Below are positions 48,855 to 62,200 of a stretch of DNA of 64,000 nucleotides, in pieces (the stretch's first letter is position 1; each line of letters opens with the position of its first letter). Location: the NCBI GenBank assembly GCA_013400975.1, contig WBMZ01003271.1:1-64000 (forward strand), given 5' to 3'. Below the pieces are notes generated by a model that was not told the DNA's origin, ran no database searches, and saw only the letters and a program-made list of their open reading frames with translations. A program made the position numbers and the translations under genes. This DNA comes from Atrichornis clamosus. Lineage: Eukaryota > Chordata > Aves > Passeriformes > Menuridae.

Positions 48855-49636
48855 ATTGTCACAAATTCAACAAAGGCAAATAACCCCAAATAAAGGAAAA
48901 ATAACCCCATGCACCAGCACAGGCTGGGGGCTGATCTGTTGAAAAACAGCTCTGCAGAGATGGACCAGGAGTCCTGATGGACAACTAGTTGTCTATGAGC
49001 CAGCAGTGTGTCTTTGTGGCCAAGAAGACCAAGGGCATCTTGGGGTACATTAGGAAGACCATTGGCAGCAGGGCAGGGGAGGTGATCCTGCCCCTTTACT
49101 CAGTCCTGGTGAGGCCACATCTGGAGTGCTGTGTCCAGTTCTGGGCTCCTCAGGACAAGAGAGACACAGAGCTCCTGGAGCGGGTCTAGCAAAGAGTGAC
49201 AAAGATGATTAAGGGACTGCAGCATCTGTCCCTCGAGGAAGGCTGAGGGAGTTGGGCCTTTTCAGTCTTGAGAAGAGACAACTGAGAGGGAACCTCATCA
49301 ATGCCTGTAAGTATCTGAAGGGAGGTGTCAAGAGGATGGATACAGGCTCTTGGTGGTGCCAGGCAACAGGACAACTGGCAACGAGCAGAAACCAATGCAC
49401 AGGAAGTNGAGACAACTGAGAGGGAACCTCATCAATGCCTGTAAGTATCTGAAGGGAGGTGTCAAGAGGATGGATACAGGCTCTTGGTGGTGCCAGGCAA
49501 GTGGCAGATGAAGATATTAAAGAATCACCTAGATACCAATCCTTTGCAATGTGGTCTCAGGTGAACCTGCTTGAGCAGGAAGGTTGGACCAGATGACCAA
49601 CTGTGGTCCCTTTCAACCTTACCCATTCTGTGATTC
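48855..49636 (+). mobile_element. CR1 LINE fragment with an internal N and duplicated segment
   Basis: The longest CR1 copy here, covering the reverse-transcriptase C-terminal region to the 3' tail. Landmarks: aaattcaacaaaggcaa, ataaccccatgcaccagcac, cagtgtgtctttgtggccaa, gaggtgatcctgcccc, gcctgtaagtatctgaaggg and the terminal cattctgtgattctt. A plus-strand frame (48989-49187) still encodes recognisable CR1 protein but ends in stops; the element is dead. It contains an N at 49408 and a 92-bp exact repeat. Confidence 0.93.
49275..49500 (+). repeat. Exact 92-bp direct repeat beside an N (likely assembly artefact)
   Basis: 49275-49366 and 49409-49500 are identical over 92 bases. The second copy begins directly after the single N at 49408. 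The first copy continues in normal CR1 order (caggacaac..cacaggaagt), while the second jumps to a later part of the element. Confidence 0.92.
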
Positions 49637-49639
49637 TTG

Positions 49640-52480
49640 ACTTCAAAGGGTTGCTGTTTGACTGTATCTGTGAGAAGGACCACTTGGGCTTTCACAGAGG
49701 GCTGGCAGACAAATTATTCCTATAACGTGCCAGCAGGGAATTTCAAGCTGGACTGCTAAAGCTATTCTAATAGCTCTTTACTCTTTTTCCATGTTAACAT
49801 AAATTCTGGGTTTTTTTCATGAAGAATGATATTGTTCTTATAGAATAAGTATTAGGTTTTTTACAGTCTGCTGGTTTATAGGATTTTGCAATACCCGATT
49901 ATGAGATAAGTTAAAAAATAATGAGAGGAAATTTAAACTAGTGAAATTTGAAAAATTGCACAACTACAACGACATAGTTGGAAGATACTCAATCATTAGC
50001 ACTGCAGGAGTAGCACAAAGTAAAATTCATTGCATAATCTCAACCTTTTGTTAGTCCAACACAAATATCACACAATTAAGCAGCAATAAGAAACATATAA
50101 CATATATCTTGGCTAATACAGATTCTGAAAAGATAATTCATATCTTGTCTGACTTGATATGATGACAGCTGTAGTACTCCATTTACACATAGTTGTCTAG
50201 AACACTTTGTTTTAAGGAAGAAGAGTGGGTGGTGAAATTACCTTTGTTTAGTCATGCTGATTTTCACATGATCTTCAAGATACTCACTCCTCATTAAGTT
50301 GAGAACAAGAAGGCTCATTATGTGGTGAAACCTTAGTTTAGATACTTTGGGATTTTTTTCTTTACATTTTCAACTCATATGGATGTGATAAACTCTCCTC
50401 ACTAAAGATGCAGCATTAAAGCTCTCACAGATAGACTCATGTTAGTAATAGAGCATGAGAAACTGCCCAGAACACACAAAATCAGGCTGAATGACCTTTC
50501 AAATTTAAGCCACTTAATAAATAGTTATTTTGTTTAGAAGAAATGTATGTATATAGAAAAAGATATCAACATATGCCTCACAAACTTTAATGACACTTGT
50601 TTCAAATGTGTCCGTGTACCTTTATCCAACATTATGGCTCTCTCCTTCTCATTCCTTTAGTTCCCCAAAAGATTTTAATCTGTTTTTTTTCATTAATTGA
50701 CTGAATTCAGATTACAGTGGTTTACAAGGACTAAGTCTCCCCTTTCTATATATAGCTCTTTCTGTCTATACAAAATGGATCATATTGCTTTCCCTTTTCT
50801 ATACATGAAGGCAGACAGTGGAGGGAAGGTTATATATAGCAGACCATGTCTGGATGCCACTGCAATATTGATGACAAAGCTGTCAGATTCTCCTCTCTGC
50901 TTCAAACAAAGCACAGGAACACCCTATGGTGAAACTGGAGGATTATTACTTTTCCTTTTTTCCTGAAAATCTTCCTTGGTAGGCTAAACATCTGAAAGTT
51001 CAAGTTTGACCCATATTTTGTTTTCTAAATTAAGGATTGATTGATTGATTGATTCATTGATTGAAATACTGCTTGAGAGAATGAATCAATCATCTCCTCA
51101 ATAAAGCTCCTTTGACAGCAAATTGCTGTAATTCATATAAAACGTTGAATAAAGACTGAAACTTGTTCCTATTTATCATTCTCAGTTTCTGAAGGTTGGC
51201 CATAAGAAATCTCTTTGTCCTACCAAGGACAGTGGCAAAGATACTCCAGTACTGATAAAGACTTGAGAAATAAAAAATGTAACAACATAATAATGAGAAG
51301 TACTGGCATAAGTAAGATATTCCAGACTACAAAAAAATAGTGGGTTTTGTTTTTTTAAGGTACTTAATTTTTCAATCATGAGTAAGAGCAGAGAGGCATT
51401 CTCCCTGCCTGTGAGTGGGGCAGGATGGAATTAGTCAGGACTAGGGGCAGGACACATGTGTACTTGAGCCAATGTTCTAGCTGTGGGAAGGAATGGCTAC
51501 TGCTTCCTATAGCTGAGAAAATGGGTGTATGAGGCTTGACCAAGATGCTGAATATCCTCAGCCACTAGAAATATGTGCTGGCACTGAATTCTGCAGCAAG
51601 ATCAGTAAGCAGAGAGGCAGATAAAATATCTAGATCTTCTAGTTTTCTTCTCCTACAGGTGTGGAAACCAGGGACCTTTGTGCTGAAAGGAACAGAGTCA
51701 AGCTTAGTGGTATAAAAGTGGTATAAGATGATAAAAACATGAACTAAGAGTGCAATAATTCCTTTACATTCCTTTTAACACGAGCTGTTTTTTAGGGAAG
51801 GAAGCAAGCCAACTGCCTGGGAAAGAGGTGAGATGTCTTAAAGATAAAATTAAGCAGCAATACATGTTGTCCAACTTTCATGTTGAAGGAAGGAGAAGCC
51901 ATGCCTTGTCCTTTGCCCCAGGGGGGCACAGGGGGAGTGGGCACATATTTCAGTCTTACTTTATCTTCGTTTTTATCCTTAGATTTTTTTTCTCACTCGT
52001 AGAAGAGGTATATAGAGTAGAAGTTAGAACAGTCTCCCAGCCAAGGCAGGACCAGTCTCAACAGAATATAACTTTTATCTTTGGTTCAGTACTGTCACGT
52101 GCTTCATGTAGCCAACTTGCCTTGTACCTTCACTGCAGTTGGAAAAAGTGTTGTGTGTTAGAACTTCTCTGCTGCACTTTTCTTCAGTATAGTTTGGCTT
52201 ATATGATCCCTTTTTTGTTTTGTTTTTTTTTTAAAAAGGATAAATCTTCTCTCCCTGACTGGCTATTAGAGGGCTGAATGTTTTTCAAAAGGAAAAGTTG
52301 AAATAACAGTCCTAATGACAGAGTGATATAGAATGTGGGAGAAAGTTTATTTTGGTATGGAAAAGTGGGCCATAGAATTACAAGTTACAGGGATTAAAAA
52401 TGATTTTACCAAAAAATGGTTTATCTTTGCCAGCAGATAATATAAGCTAGAGGTTTCTTTTAACTGTCACTCCAGTTAAA
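49640..52480. other. Non-coding stretch
   Basis: No gene seen. A 149-codon plus-strand open frame (51828-52277) lacks plausible boundaries and its hydrophobic run comes from T-rich sequence. A (TTGA)n run lies at 51035-51064. Confidence 0.45.
51035..51064 (+). repeat. (TTGA)n microsatellite
   Basis: Seven near-perfect copies of attg/ttga with one substitution. Seen directly. Confidence 0.9.
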
Positions 52481-52890
52481 TCTAATGTGCATGCTTCTAT
52501 CATCTTTGTGTTTATTCTGCCTCTTACTTTTTCTGCAATTTCTCCTACTCTCACTTTCTCTGATTTCTGCCTTCTCTTGGCTTCCTGGCTATAAGTCTGC
52601 TTCATTCTCATCCTGCTCTGTTGATCAAATCCTGCAGTCATATCCTTACTTCTTACTTCTCCGTACTCTTCTTGATCTACCAGATTCATTTTTTATGCAA
52701 AATCTATCAGAAATTTCATCTATGTGCAAATATCTCCCAAAACATTTTTTTTTATTTCTACTTCACATTCTAATCCCTATATTCAGTCAGATTTATATCT
52801 TTCATTTTGCTTTTAAAATCACCTGGTTCAGGGAGCGAGTGAGAGAAATCACAGAAAAACATCAGTTGAATCTTACTTTCCCTGTTTTAG

Positions 52891-52981
52891 AATATATAGA
52901 GCCTAGGGGCACAGTTCAGAGGTATGCAGATTCTAAGCTCCTGATATATAAAGGGAAGCTAGTTGCAAAAGGAAGTGGAAG
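52891..52981 (+). other. Candidate plus-strand exon with strong splice sites
   Basis: 91 bases after the acceptor tcttactttccctgttttag and before a consensus donor gaag|gtgagt. One frame is open (YIEPRGTVQRYADSKLLIYK, then GKLVAKGSG). Its outgoing phase does not match the open frame of the next segment, so a non-coding transcript fits better than a protein. Confidence 0.35.
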
Positions 52982-53201
52982 GTGAGTTTTGAGACATATC
53001 TGAGCATGAGCATGTGCAGTATCAGAACTGATTCAAAAAATATGAACAGTAATAATCCTTCTACTAACTGAGCCAGTTTCTCTTCTCAAAAGATGCTCAA
53101 CTCAAAAAGATATTTCTAACTTGCTGAAGGTGCAGGAAACCAGTAATGAAAAAACCTGATCTGAAGGTTATTTGGTAGAGCTTTGTCTGTTTAATTTTCA
53201 G

Positions 53202-53266
53202 TGGACCGTGTCAAGAATGAGACTGGCCAGATGCTAGGAACTGTCATCTCTTCCCTTTTTATCTAC
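53202..53266 (+). other. Candidate plus-strand exon with strong splice sites
   Basis: 65 bases between the acceptor tttgtctgtttaattttcag and the consensus donor tctac|gtaagt, 220 bases after the 52891-52981 segment. One frame is open (DRVKNETGQMLGTVISSLFI). Phase does not join that of the preceding segment, which favours a non-coding RNA or two unrelated exons. Confidence 0.35.
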
Positions 53267-56200
53267 GTAAGTTATTTATCCAACTGTATTTAAGCAAGTT
53301 TTTTTTTCTGATACTTTCTTAATGAGCATGCTTCTTTGCAAACTATTTCAGCTGCTAATACTACCATTATGTCATTTACTATACCTACAGTCAACTTACC
53401 TCCCAATTCAAAGTGAAATGACTGATTCAGAATTGATTTTTAAATGGAATAAATTTACCATACCATGGTTATGACTAACAGAGAGAGAGCACAAGACAAA
53501 GAATTGGGTTTGGAACCAATCTCTTCTAGCATGCCTTTGTCTCACAGAGTTCAGTAGAGAGCAACTGTTTCTTGCTTCATTACTCCCTAAACAGAACTGT
53601 TTCCTCAGGGTATAGACTCCCTAACTTTTCGTACAATATCGTTTCCAAAAACTTTGATTCTGCCTAATGATTAACTCTGTTGGCCAGCGGTTAGTTTTGC
53701 TGTTGGAGATAAACTGGCAAATTTTTCATCTTCTTCATAATGTCATGTGTGCTGATTTTAACATCAGCAGGAAATTAAACTCCAAATAAGCCACTCCCCT
53801 TCCTCCAACATTTCCTGTAAAGGAGGGACAAAAAGGAGTGACAAGGGGTTGAGATAACAGTTTACTAAAAGCACAAAGCAATGGAATAAGACTCATGAAA
53901 TAACAACAGCAACATTAATGGCAAAAGCAAACAAACCAGAGAAGGTGTTTTACCCACGAAAGGTATTCACCACTGGGAACAAAACCAAGATGTTGGATGC
54001 TCCCTGAAGGTCAGGTCAGCTTGGTTTCCCCAGACAAAGACAATATGGTGACCATTTCCCTAAACCATGCCACATGGTATTCAGGAGAAAAAGCAACATG
54101 GTGAGGGAGCTCCTGTGGCAACGTCTCTTGCCCGCAGCCTGAAATAACAAAAACAATGACAAAGAAACCCCCCAGAAGCTGGATTGCCTGAGTAGGGGTC
54201 ATGCTGCAGCTCTGCTGAGCTCAGTTCTGCGCAGGTGCCTTTGCCACCGTTCCAAATGCTACTCCACGTTGTGGGAGTACAACAACTTGGTCACACCCAC
54301 ACAGCGCTAGAACTCTGCCCCTCTCTGTAACCAGGACATCAGCAAAGGTCGGCTGGGTGCATGACTTATACCTGAAAGCTGGTCATTTCTGTAGGAACAT
54401 TTTAGGTCTTTCCAAGTGGCAGCTTGAACAGAAAAATAAAGGATCCAAGTGTCAGGAGCAAAAGTGTACTGGGATCTTGCTAGTGGATCTTAAACCTAAA
54501 GAAGAACAAGTCCTAAGCTGTTGCCTTGTGAGGTCCCTATTCCACTAGTTTTCCTATAGAAAAGCAGGGAAAAGAGTCAGGGTGTTAGAGATTGTGCAAA
54601 AGCTACTTTGTGACTACACAGCAAAAAGATGGTGCAAAGTACTACACGAGCAAAAAGCCTTGCCCTGGACCTCCTCACATATCACTAGTGTTAATGAAGT
54701 CTCCATCTTCTTCTTATCCATCTTCGTATCAGCCTTCACAGACCACAACCATGATGACATGACATGACAGGAAAGGGAGGAAAGGGAGAAACCTGCAGTG
54801 CTGCTCCCACAACACACACAGTTGGGCAGAGCTGAACCGACTTCCACTGGAGTCACAGGCAAACTTTGCCACCTGGGATAGTGCCAGATCAGATCTACGG
54901 AGCCGAGCTTAATTGAACGTTATTTAATTTAAAGGATGGGATAAAACAAGAAAGAACACCTCTGGTTATTAAAGCACCTGCACAAACAGAAAAAAAGCTC
55001 AGCTGGTGCTATAAATCAAGTGGCAAATAATGTGAATTTGTGTTTTAACTGCAGGAAAACCAAAATTATCCTGTTGCAATAGTTGCTTTAACAACAACAC
55101 TGGTAGCACTTAGATTTTCTGATAGCAGGTCCTTTTCAGTAGAACTCTCTTCACGTATCTGCAGCTTTCAGAAACATAGGTGTCAAGAGTAGCAGTGAAA
55201 CAAGCACCAGTGCTTCATTGCACAGCTTATGGGTAGGTAGAGACAGACAGAACTATTTTCTTTGCGTTTATCAGACCATGCTTTCATTTGGCACCATTTA
55301 CAGAAAGGGTTCTCAGAGTGTAGCTTGCAGAACACTCACTGGTGGTCCATGAAGAATTAGTTCATCACATAGTGCACATTTTGCTGCCTTTCTTCTCCTC
55401 TCTAAAAAAAGACAGCTAAAGCTGCAGTCAGTACTTTCCTAGAACTCCTTCTCAGGGCAAGCAAATACTGTACTACTTGCAGGAATGTTACAGGTTTTTG
55501 AATGCATAGGTTAAAAAGGGTTTATCAGTCCTTCCACTGGCATCTCCTGAAAGCTAACAGCTGGGCCTCCTTAACTATCTGGCAAGCACCTAGTGCACAG
55601 CAATAAGAAATTATAATACTTGTGTTCTTTTTTTAAAACATGACAAGGAGGCAATACAAAAACAAATCACAGTAATGCATGATTATTCCAGCCCTGGTTT
55701 GTGCACAGTCAGCATGCTGAGATATTCCAAGCCAAGAGGATTTTTTCCTTGCTTTTAAAGAAAGATTTATTCATAAGGGTGAAGAGGGCAAATTCCCAAC
55801 ATTTCAGCCCTCAGCTGGCTTTTGTCAAGGCTTTCTAATGCACACACACGGTGAAGCTTGGCTAAGGCACAGGGTAAAAAAGTTATGAAGTAAATTCTAT
55901 GGATTAATATATACTCTTTGTAGTAATGTTAAGGTTTGCCAAACTTTTCATGGATGAGGAATGTTAAAGCTTAGGAATATATGCAGATCTGAATATACTT
56001 TTACATGCACAGATAAATAGCACAACGTTTGTTTTGCTAACATGACTTTACCATTGTATTACCTTACTTTGCCATTACTTCCACTAAATACAGTCAGTAA
56101 CCCTTTCAACGACACAGCTGGAATAAAAGTAGCAAAATCCAGCCTTCTGTGACCCTAGCACTACAGAGCTCACATCCCTCCCTCCCCCATCCTTTATGTA

Positions 56201-59200
56201 GGGTAAGATCCATGCGTATCTAATGAGGTTTCCCATCACTTTAAATTTAGAAAACATCCAAGAGAGTGCACTCATGATGTTTAAAAATCATTTGGATTTA
56301 TGTCTGCTTCCTTTCTTTTATTTTTTCTGCATAAATTAGTAAGGCGAATACACACTTCAGAGCAGGCTTCTACCTATCTATCTTGGGGACTTGCCCAGCC
56401 AATGTAAGGTTTAGAGATAAAGTGGTATCCCTATCCTCAGGTAAGACACATACTATCCCATAGCAGGTGGTGGGTTCTAGTCTGTGTTCCTTGAAATGGT
56501 GCGTTTCACATTCTATATTTAAAAATAAATGCATAATGTTAGCCATTTTGCAAATACAAATGCAAAATCACTGTCCACAGAAGCCACAGTCCTGAGAGCA
56601 GGGGCTGAGATTTGTAACTCTTCTAGTTAGGTGTCCAAGCTACCACCTCTGTTTTCCCTTGGGCCCCTTGCATGACTCTTGCACACCTGGCTGTGCAGCA
56701 GTAGATCCTTGCCTACCCGCCCTTTATCAATGCTCTTCTGCACTTGTACAAACGTTTATTTGGGAGTCTACTGAAAGTATGAGAGACGGCTTGAATCCCC
56801 TTCAGATGAGGATGAAAGTAACTCTGAGGCTCCCACTTCGCACATGGGTTATCTAACAAATAATACAGTATGTAAAACCCTAAACATTTATATAAGCAGC
56901 ACTTGCTGCCAAAATTTTAGCCTCTTTTCTTCTTCCTAGCCAGCTAAAGGAACAAACTCCATGCTGTGTATCTCTTCTGAGCCCTCTGTTTCTTCCTAGG
57001 AAGAAGGCTCCAGCCCTCAAGACTTGGGATGTCAAAATTGTTTTCCTTTAACCACTGAAAACAGGTGAACATACTCTGCTTCTATGCATATGCTGATACT
57101 GTTGGTAGAAAGAAAGTATTATGAATCACTTTCTTAGATTTAGGTTCTTATATTCTGTCTAAGTAGCTATTTAAATAAACAAGAGACTTTCTGGAATTTT
57201 GCCTTTTTTACCCAGCTGTTCTACCACATGGTGCATGGACTATTGCTTCAATATTTCTCACTATTTGTGAGGAAGCATGAGATTTCTATTAATATAATGG
57301 TGAGAAATTTTGAAAATACATATCATATAAGCAACATTCTGAACTACTACTTAAAAGTAATTTAATTCATATTGTTTTGAAAACACATAATTTATATGAA
57401 AATAAATAGCAAAACATATACTGCAGTTTTAAGAACCAGTATTTTCTGATTGGCAAAGGCTCCAAAAAAACTATTTTAACATTGACAAGTACATACCACA
57501 ACTCTAGTTGAAATAAAAGAAAATATTTTAAAGTGATATGGTCTTATGAAGAAAATTCATGCTTTGGAAAGAAAAGAAGCAAAGCAGGTAAGGAATTTGA
57601 CAGGATTTTCAAAGAGGGAAGGATCTTTCTCTGCTGTACTTTATCCAGTCAGGCTGTCCCAGCAATGAAACCAATGTTTCCCACCTATGACTCCTTAGTT
57701 GCCACAGGAATTACATTTAGACCTTTAGCTGGCATGTTGTCATACAATCATCAAGGCTACTTTGGTGTGACAGTTTCATGACATGGCTTATGGAAGGCAG
57801 TGAAACGGACTGGGGATGGAAATGTCACAATGTCATAATGAATCCAGCTCTGGGGCCCTTGTGGCCTTGTTCAGCAAGGAAATAAAAGTATTCTAGAACT
57901 GCCAAGATGTCTTCTGTTCCTGAACCATTCTTGGAGCGTTCCTTGCCCTCGGCTCACTATCTATGCTGTTCCCAGGCATTAGATTTTGGTATACAGCTCC
58001 AGGTGACTACACTGGGGTTAGAATAATGGATAAAATAGATACACGCACTAAAAACCAGCTTATTTTTGCTTTTGGACATACCCAAAGTAATCAAGCAGAT
58101 ATGTAGAAGAGGAATATTTTCCACTACCTGTGAGGGGAAAAATCCTTCAGGAGATGGCTAATGACCAACATTTTTCCATGTCTGATATATCAGCAGGATT
58201 CTGGCATTGCCCATAGGAAAAAACCCCACATGTCTGTGCACATTCAACACACCCATAGGAAGACACTGTTTTTTTGCAGACTGCCATCTCAGTTATGTTT
58301 GGCACATATGTTTTTCATTGGAAAATAGAAAATGTTGGTGGTACACTAAACAGTACACTTTCTACTGGGAGGAGAATGAGAACAGAATGAACTACAAGAT
58401 CATGCAGCTATGTAAAAAGCTGGAGATTTTGAGAAAAGCTGCAAAAGTAAAAACCAGTTCTGTGTAATGAAAATAGCAAACATGGGGAGGAAATTTATAT
58501 GGCAAGATCTGCAGGTAGATCACAGTCAGTATCAAGAATTTATCAACACATCTGATCCTGCAAACAAGGAGGAAATACAAAGACTCTTTGAAAAATGATG
58601 CAGAAAAAATGGTGCCAAAATAAAATCCAACTTAAAGCAGACAGCCAAGGTTCCTACAGTACCTAAACGGACATAGAGATATTGCAAGTTTACAGAAGAC
58701 AGGACAGTACTTAAATAATGCAAATTATTTATTCACCTCCTACGTGGATATTGGCACACGCTTCTCTGTGTTCTGTTCTGCATTCTAGTACAACAGTATG
58801 ATCAAGTGTAGACAGCTGCCATGGCTGCTAATAAAAGTGAATTCCAATACGTTCAGTTGAAGAGGAGACTTTGGATATGATCTGGGTGAAAAAACCTCCC
58901 ATCATTATTCAAGGTCCTTGTTGGTTGAAACTCCTGTCACCTCACTGTTGCCAATGTCTACAAAATACTGTAAAACAGCACTCCAAGGCTGTAGCTGCAG
59001 ATGTATGGACTGCAAATTGACCAAAACCTCAGAGACCTCAGAGAGTTTTGGGCTTACAGACATACTTTCAAACTTTTTGACAAAAAAATGCAGTGAAGCA
59101 AGTCCAGTGTTAGATTTCAGAGACAAAATCAAATAAACCTGTCTTGCCTCAGAAGAAAAGAGGATTCAAAATGCTGGAGTTAGGGCTCAGAATAAAATCC

Positions 59201-62200
59201 CAGAGAAAGTAAAAAAAGCTATAAGCACTGCCAAGTTGAGAAAACATGCTCTCCATCTCTATTACCTGTTAAGAACTCTTTATGTTGTTTTCCATTACAA
59301 GTTTTCATGATATTTCTGCAAAGGCCTCTCATATGTGTAAAGAATGCAACTACTACAATGGTCCCTCAGTCAAACACAAGGCAATGTTAAAAGCACAGGG
59401 AAAACTCATGTGGATGACAAAATAATTTCCAGGTTATTGTGCTACTAACATGAAACAAAAAAAAATGCAAACAGGAAAAAGAGTGCCAAATTATAACAAA
59501 TTAACATCTCTGATGTCAAAGTCCCTGGGGATTTGGAGAATTAGAGATTAACGCAAATCCAAAAAGTTGGTTTAACTGGGCTCTGAGGCACTGCATGATT
59601 GCATGAGAAGGAAGCTGTCTGCCTCTCTCCTAGGTTGTTAATGGCTGGGATGCCACATTGACGATCTGGAGATATGTGGGGTTGTCATCCTGTGGACATA
59701 TACTCAGTTGGCATGGTAGACATTTTCTCAAAAAAATAAAGAAAACACAACCTCCTACTTTACATGAGAAGTTCTCAGCCTGACCATAACCATTGTGCAC
59801 TAACATAAAAGTACACCAAACCATGGTACCACAATAACATGTGGACTTGTTGCCTCCTGACAAGAGTGATGTCATTCCTCCTGTTGAAATCACAGCTTAG
59901 AGCAACTCATGTTATGTCTGAACTGTGGATGCCACAATTGCTTTCAAGCTCCCGCACCCCAACTACATCTACTCTCCACATCCGAGTGGGAGCTACATAC
60001 ACATCAGCTTCTCTATGTTCTGGTTTCTGTTGGTGAAAAATCAAGGTGTGAAGGCCTAATTGAAACCATGAGTGGAAAACTGGAAGACTGACACAGGGCG
60101 CTAAGTGGAAATCTTCAGTGATCAGTTCTGTTCCATTCTCAGATACAAATAAAAGGACAACAGAGAGAAAATGAAAAATAATATAGAGGATTGATGGGTC
60201 TTAGCATTGTCTTTCCAAAAACTGCAGACCAATTCATAGATCACGACAAAGATGGGAGAGAAGCAAGACAAGAAGACGGTAAAAGAAACAAAACAATTCC
60301 ATCAAGAAATAAGAAATTTGTCAAAATCACTATTCTTTTTGTTGTAGTCCAAACAATACTGGGCTCAGATCAGGGAGAGACTAGCAACAACACTGAATAT
60401 TATTGCTCAGATATTGACATTTGGCATAATCCTATTACAATTGCCCAGACACTGCCAACAGCTTGTGCTGTATTTATTCAGTTATTCATAATATTAATCC
60501 CAAACTTCTTTGAACTTCTACATCACAAACAGGTGTAATGAAAAGCATACAATGTTGTTACACAAAAAAACCAGTGCGTTAGAGAAAATGCACGGTGGCA
60601 TTCTGAAAGACTGCTCTTCCTTCTATTCTGTCCTCCTAGCTGAATCCTTAAATGATATATAAAATAACTTTGTGTCATGCTGAATTTTAAGAAAAGTAGC
60701 GTTTGTTGAGTTCAGCTTGGGAAGGATGAACCGAAGAGAACCAACGATTTACACACGAGTTTGAATAGCTTTTATAATGCTAAGTCTTAACATTTAAAAA
60801 ATGCCTTATCTTCCTCCTTCTGTTCTCCCTTGTCCTCATGATATAGCTTCCTTTTTCATCTTACAAAAGTTTCTGGTTTTTTGCTTTCAAATGTAGCTTT
60901 TACAGCTTTGGTGCCCACCTTGGGAGGAAGAAAAATTATTCAGGAATGAAGACCTACTCTTTTCCTGACTGCAGCATGGTTCCTTCCATGGAAAAAAACC
61001 TTGGCCAACTGACCATTGTACCTCCCTGAATTTTTGTGGGTATCTCCTTTGGTCACAGTTCAGATTTTTCTTCTTGCCCAGAGGCACATAAGAAAACATA
61101 CCCTGAACACTAATTCTGATGAAGAGTTCCATCTCTCAACACCACAGACAGGCTCCTATCCATATGGGTGGATACATGAAGACAGATTTCAAGTATATAA
61201 TGGAGCTCAGGTGTAAAGCTTATGCACTTATATATATAAATATATTAAAACTGAGTGCAAATTCAGCTTACATCGGTCCTTTACTGTGTCTCTGAAAACT
61301 TGTCTTCTTCAGGGTACAAATAGAAAAAAGAAACAACAAAAGCTTCAAAAAGAACATTGAGTGTAAATACTGATAATTTTACTTATTTATTTAAATGCAT
61401 AGATGTTACAAAATAGATCAAAATGATGTAGGGTTTCAAAGCATTAGAAGTTGAAACAGGGATACAAATTTATATCTCAGGTATAACGCATACAGCATCA
61501 TATGACAACATGAAAGAAATGATACATTGATAAGGTCACTGCAACATGTGTTAGACAACAAGCTTTCTTCCCCAAAAAACCAGATACAATCCCAGCCACA
61601 CAATTATCAAAAAATCTAAACAAAAAAAGTGAAAATATATAATGAGAGGGTGGAAAGAGCATTTCACTCAACAAACACTGAACATTTTTTTTGACATGGG
61701 TCCAGATAAAAAAAGCATAGAAATATAATCATTTTCCAATCTCAGCACCTTCAAGTCTCAGAAAAATCTTTTCTTGTTGCATATGGAAAAATGCATCTGT
61801 AGGTGGTTTGCTTCTTAAATGAACCCTGCCTTTAAGCACCATTTCAATTACATACTACATGAAACAAAGCTGTTTAACTCTTTAGAGCTATTAGATTCCA
61901 ATATTACTATTCACTCTTACAGAAGAATTTTATTACTTTAAACATCACATCTAAGATACTTCCTGGCTTACACGATGATCTATTGAAGCTGCAGTGAGTT
62001 AGCAGCATGATGAACAGCCCAGTGATTTGAATGACAATTGCTGTTGTGAACTAAACATATAACCTGAGAGATATTCCCCCTCTCTCCTGCTGGCTAAAAT
62101 AACCCTAAGTATAATTTATACTCATTGTCAGTATGAGGGATTTAAAATAATTTACAATCTGATTACCAAATGATAACGTGCCAAAATCGTCTTCTGAATT

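Noticed and set aside
48989..49187. 66-codon frame as a host gene
   Set aside because: It is residual CR1 reverse-transcriptase-region coding sequence inside a truncated element.
51828..52277. 149-codon plus-strand open frame
   Set aside because: No recognisable domain, T-rich hydrophobic patches, no supporting splice or promoter signals.
52485..52890. N-terminal part of a 166-codon plus-strand open frame
   Set aside because: The hydrophobic reading reflects CTT-rich sequence; only the 3' part (52891-52981) has exon-like boundaries.
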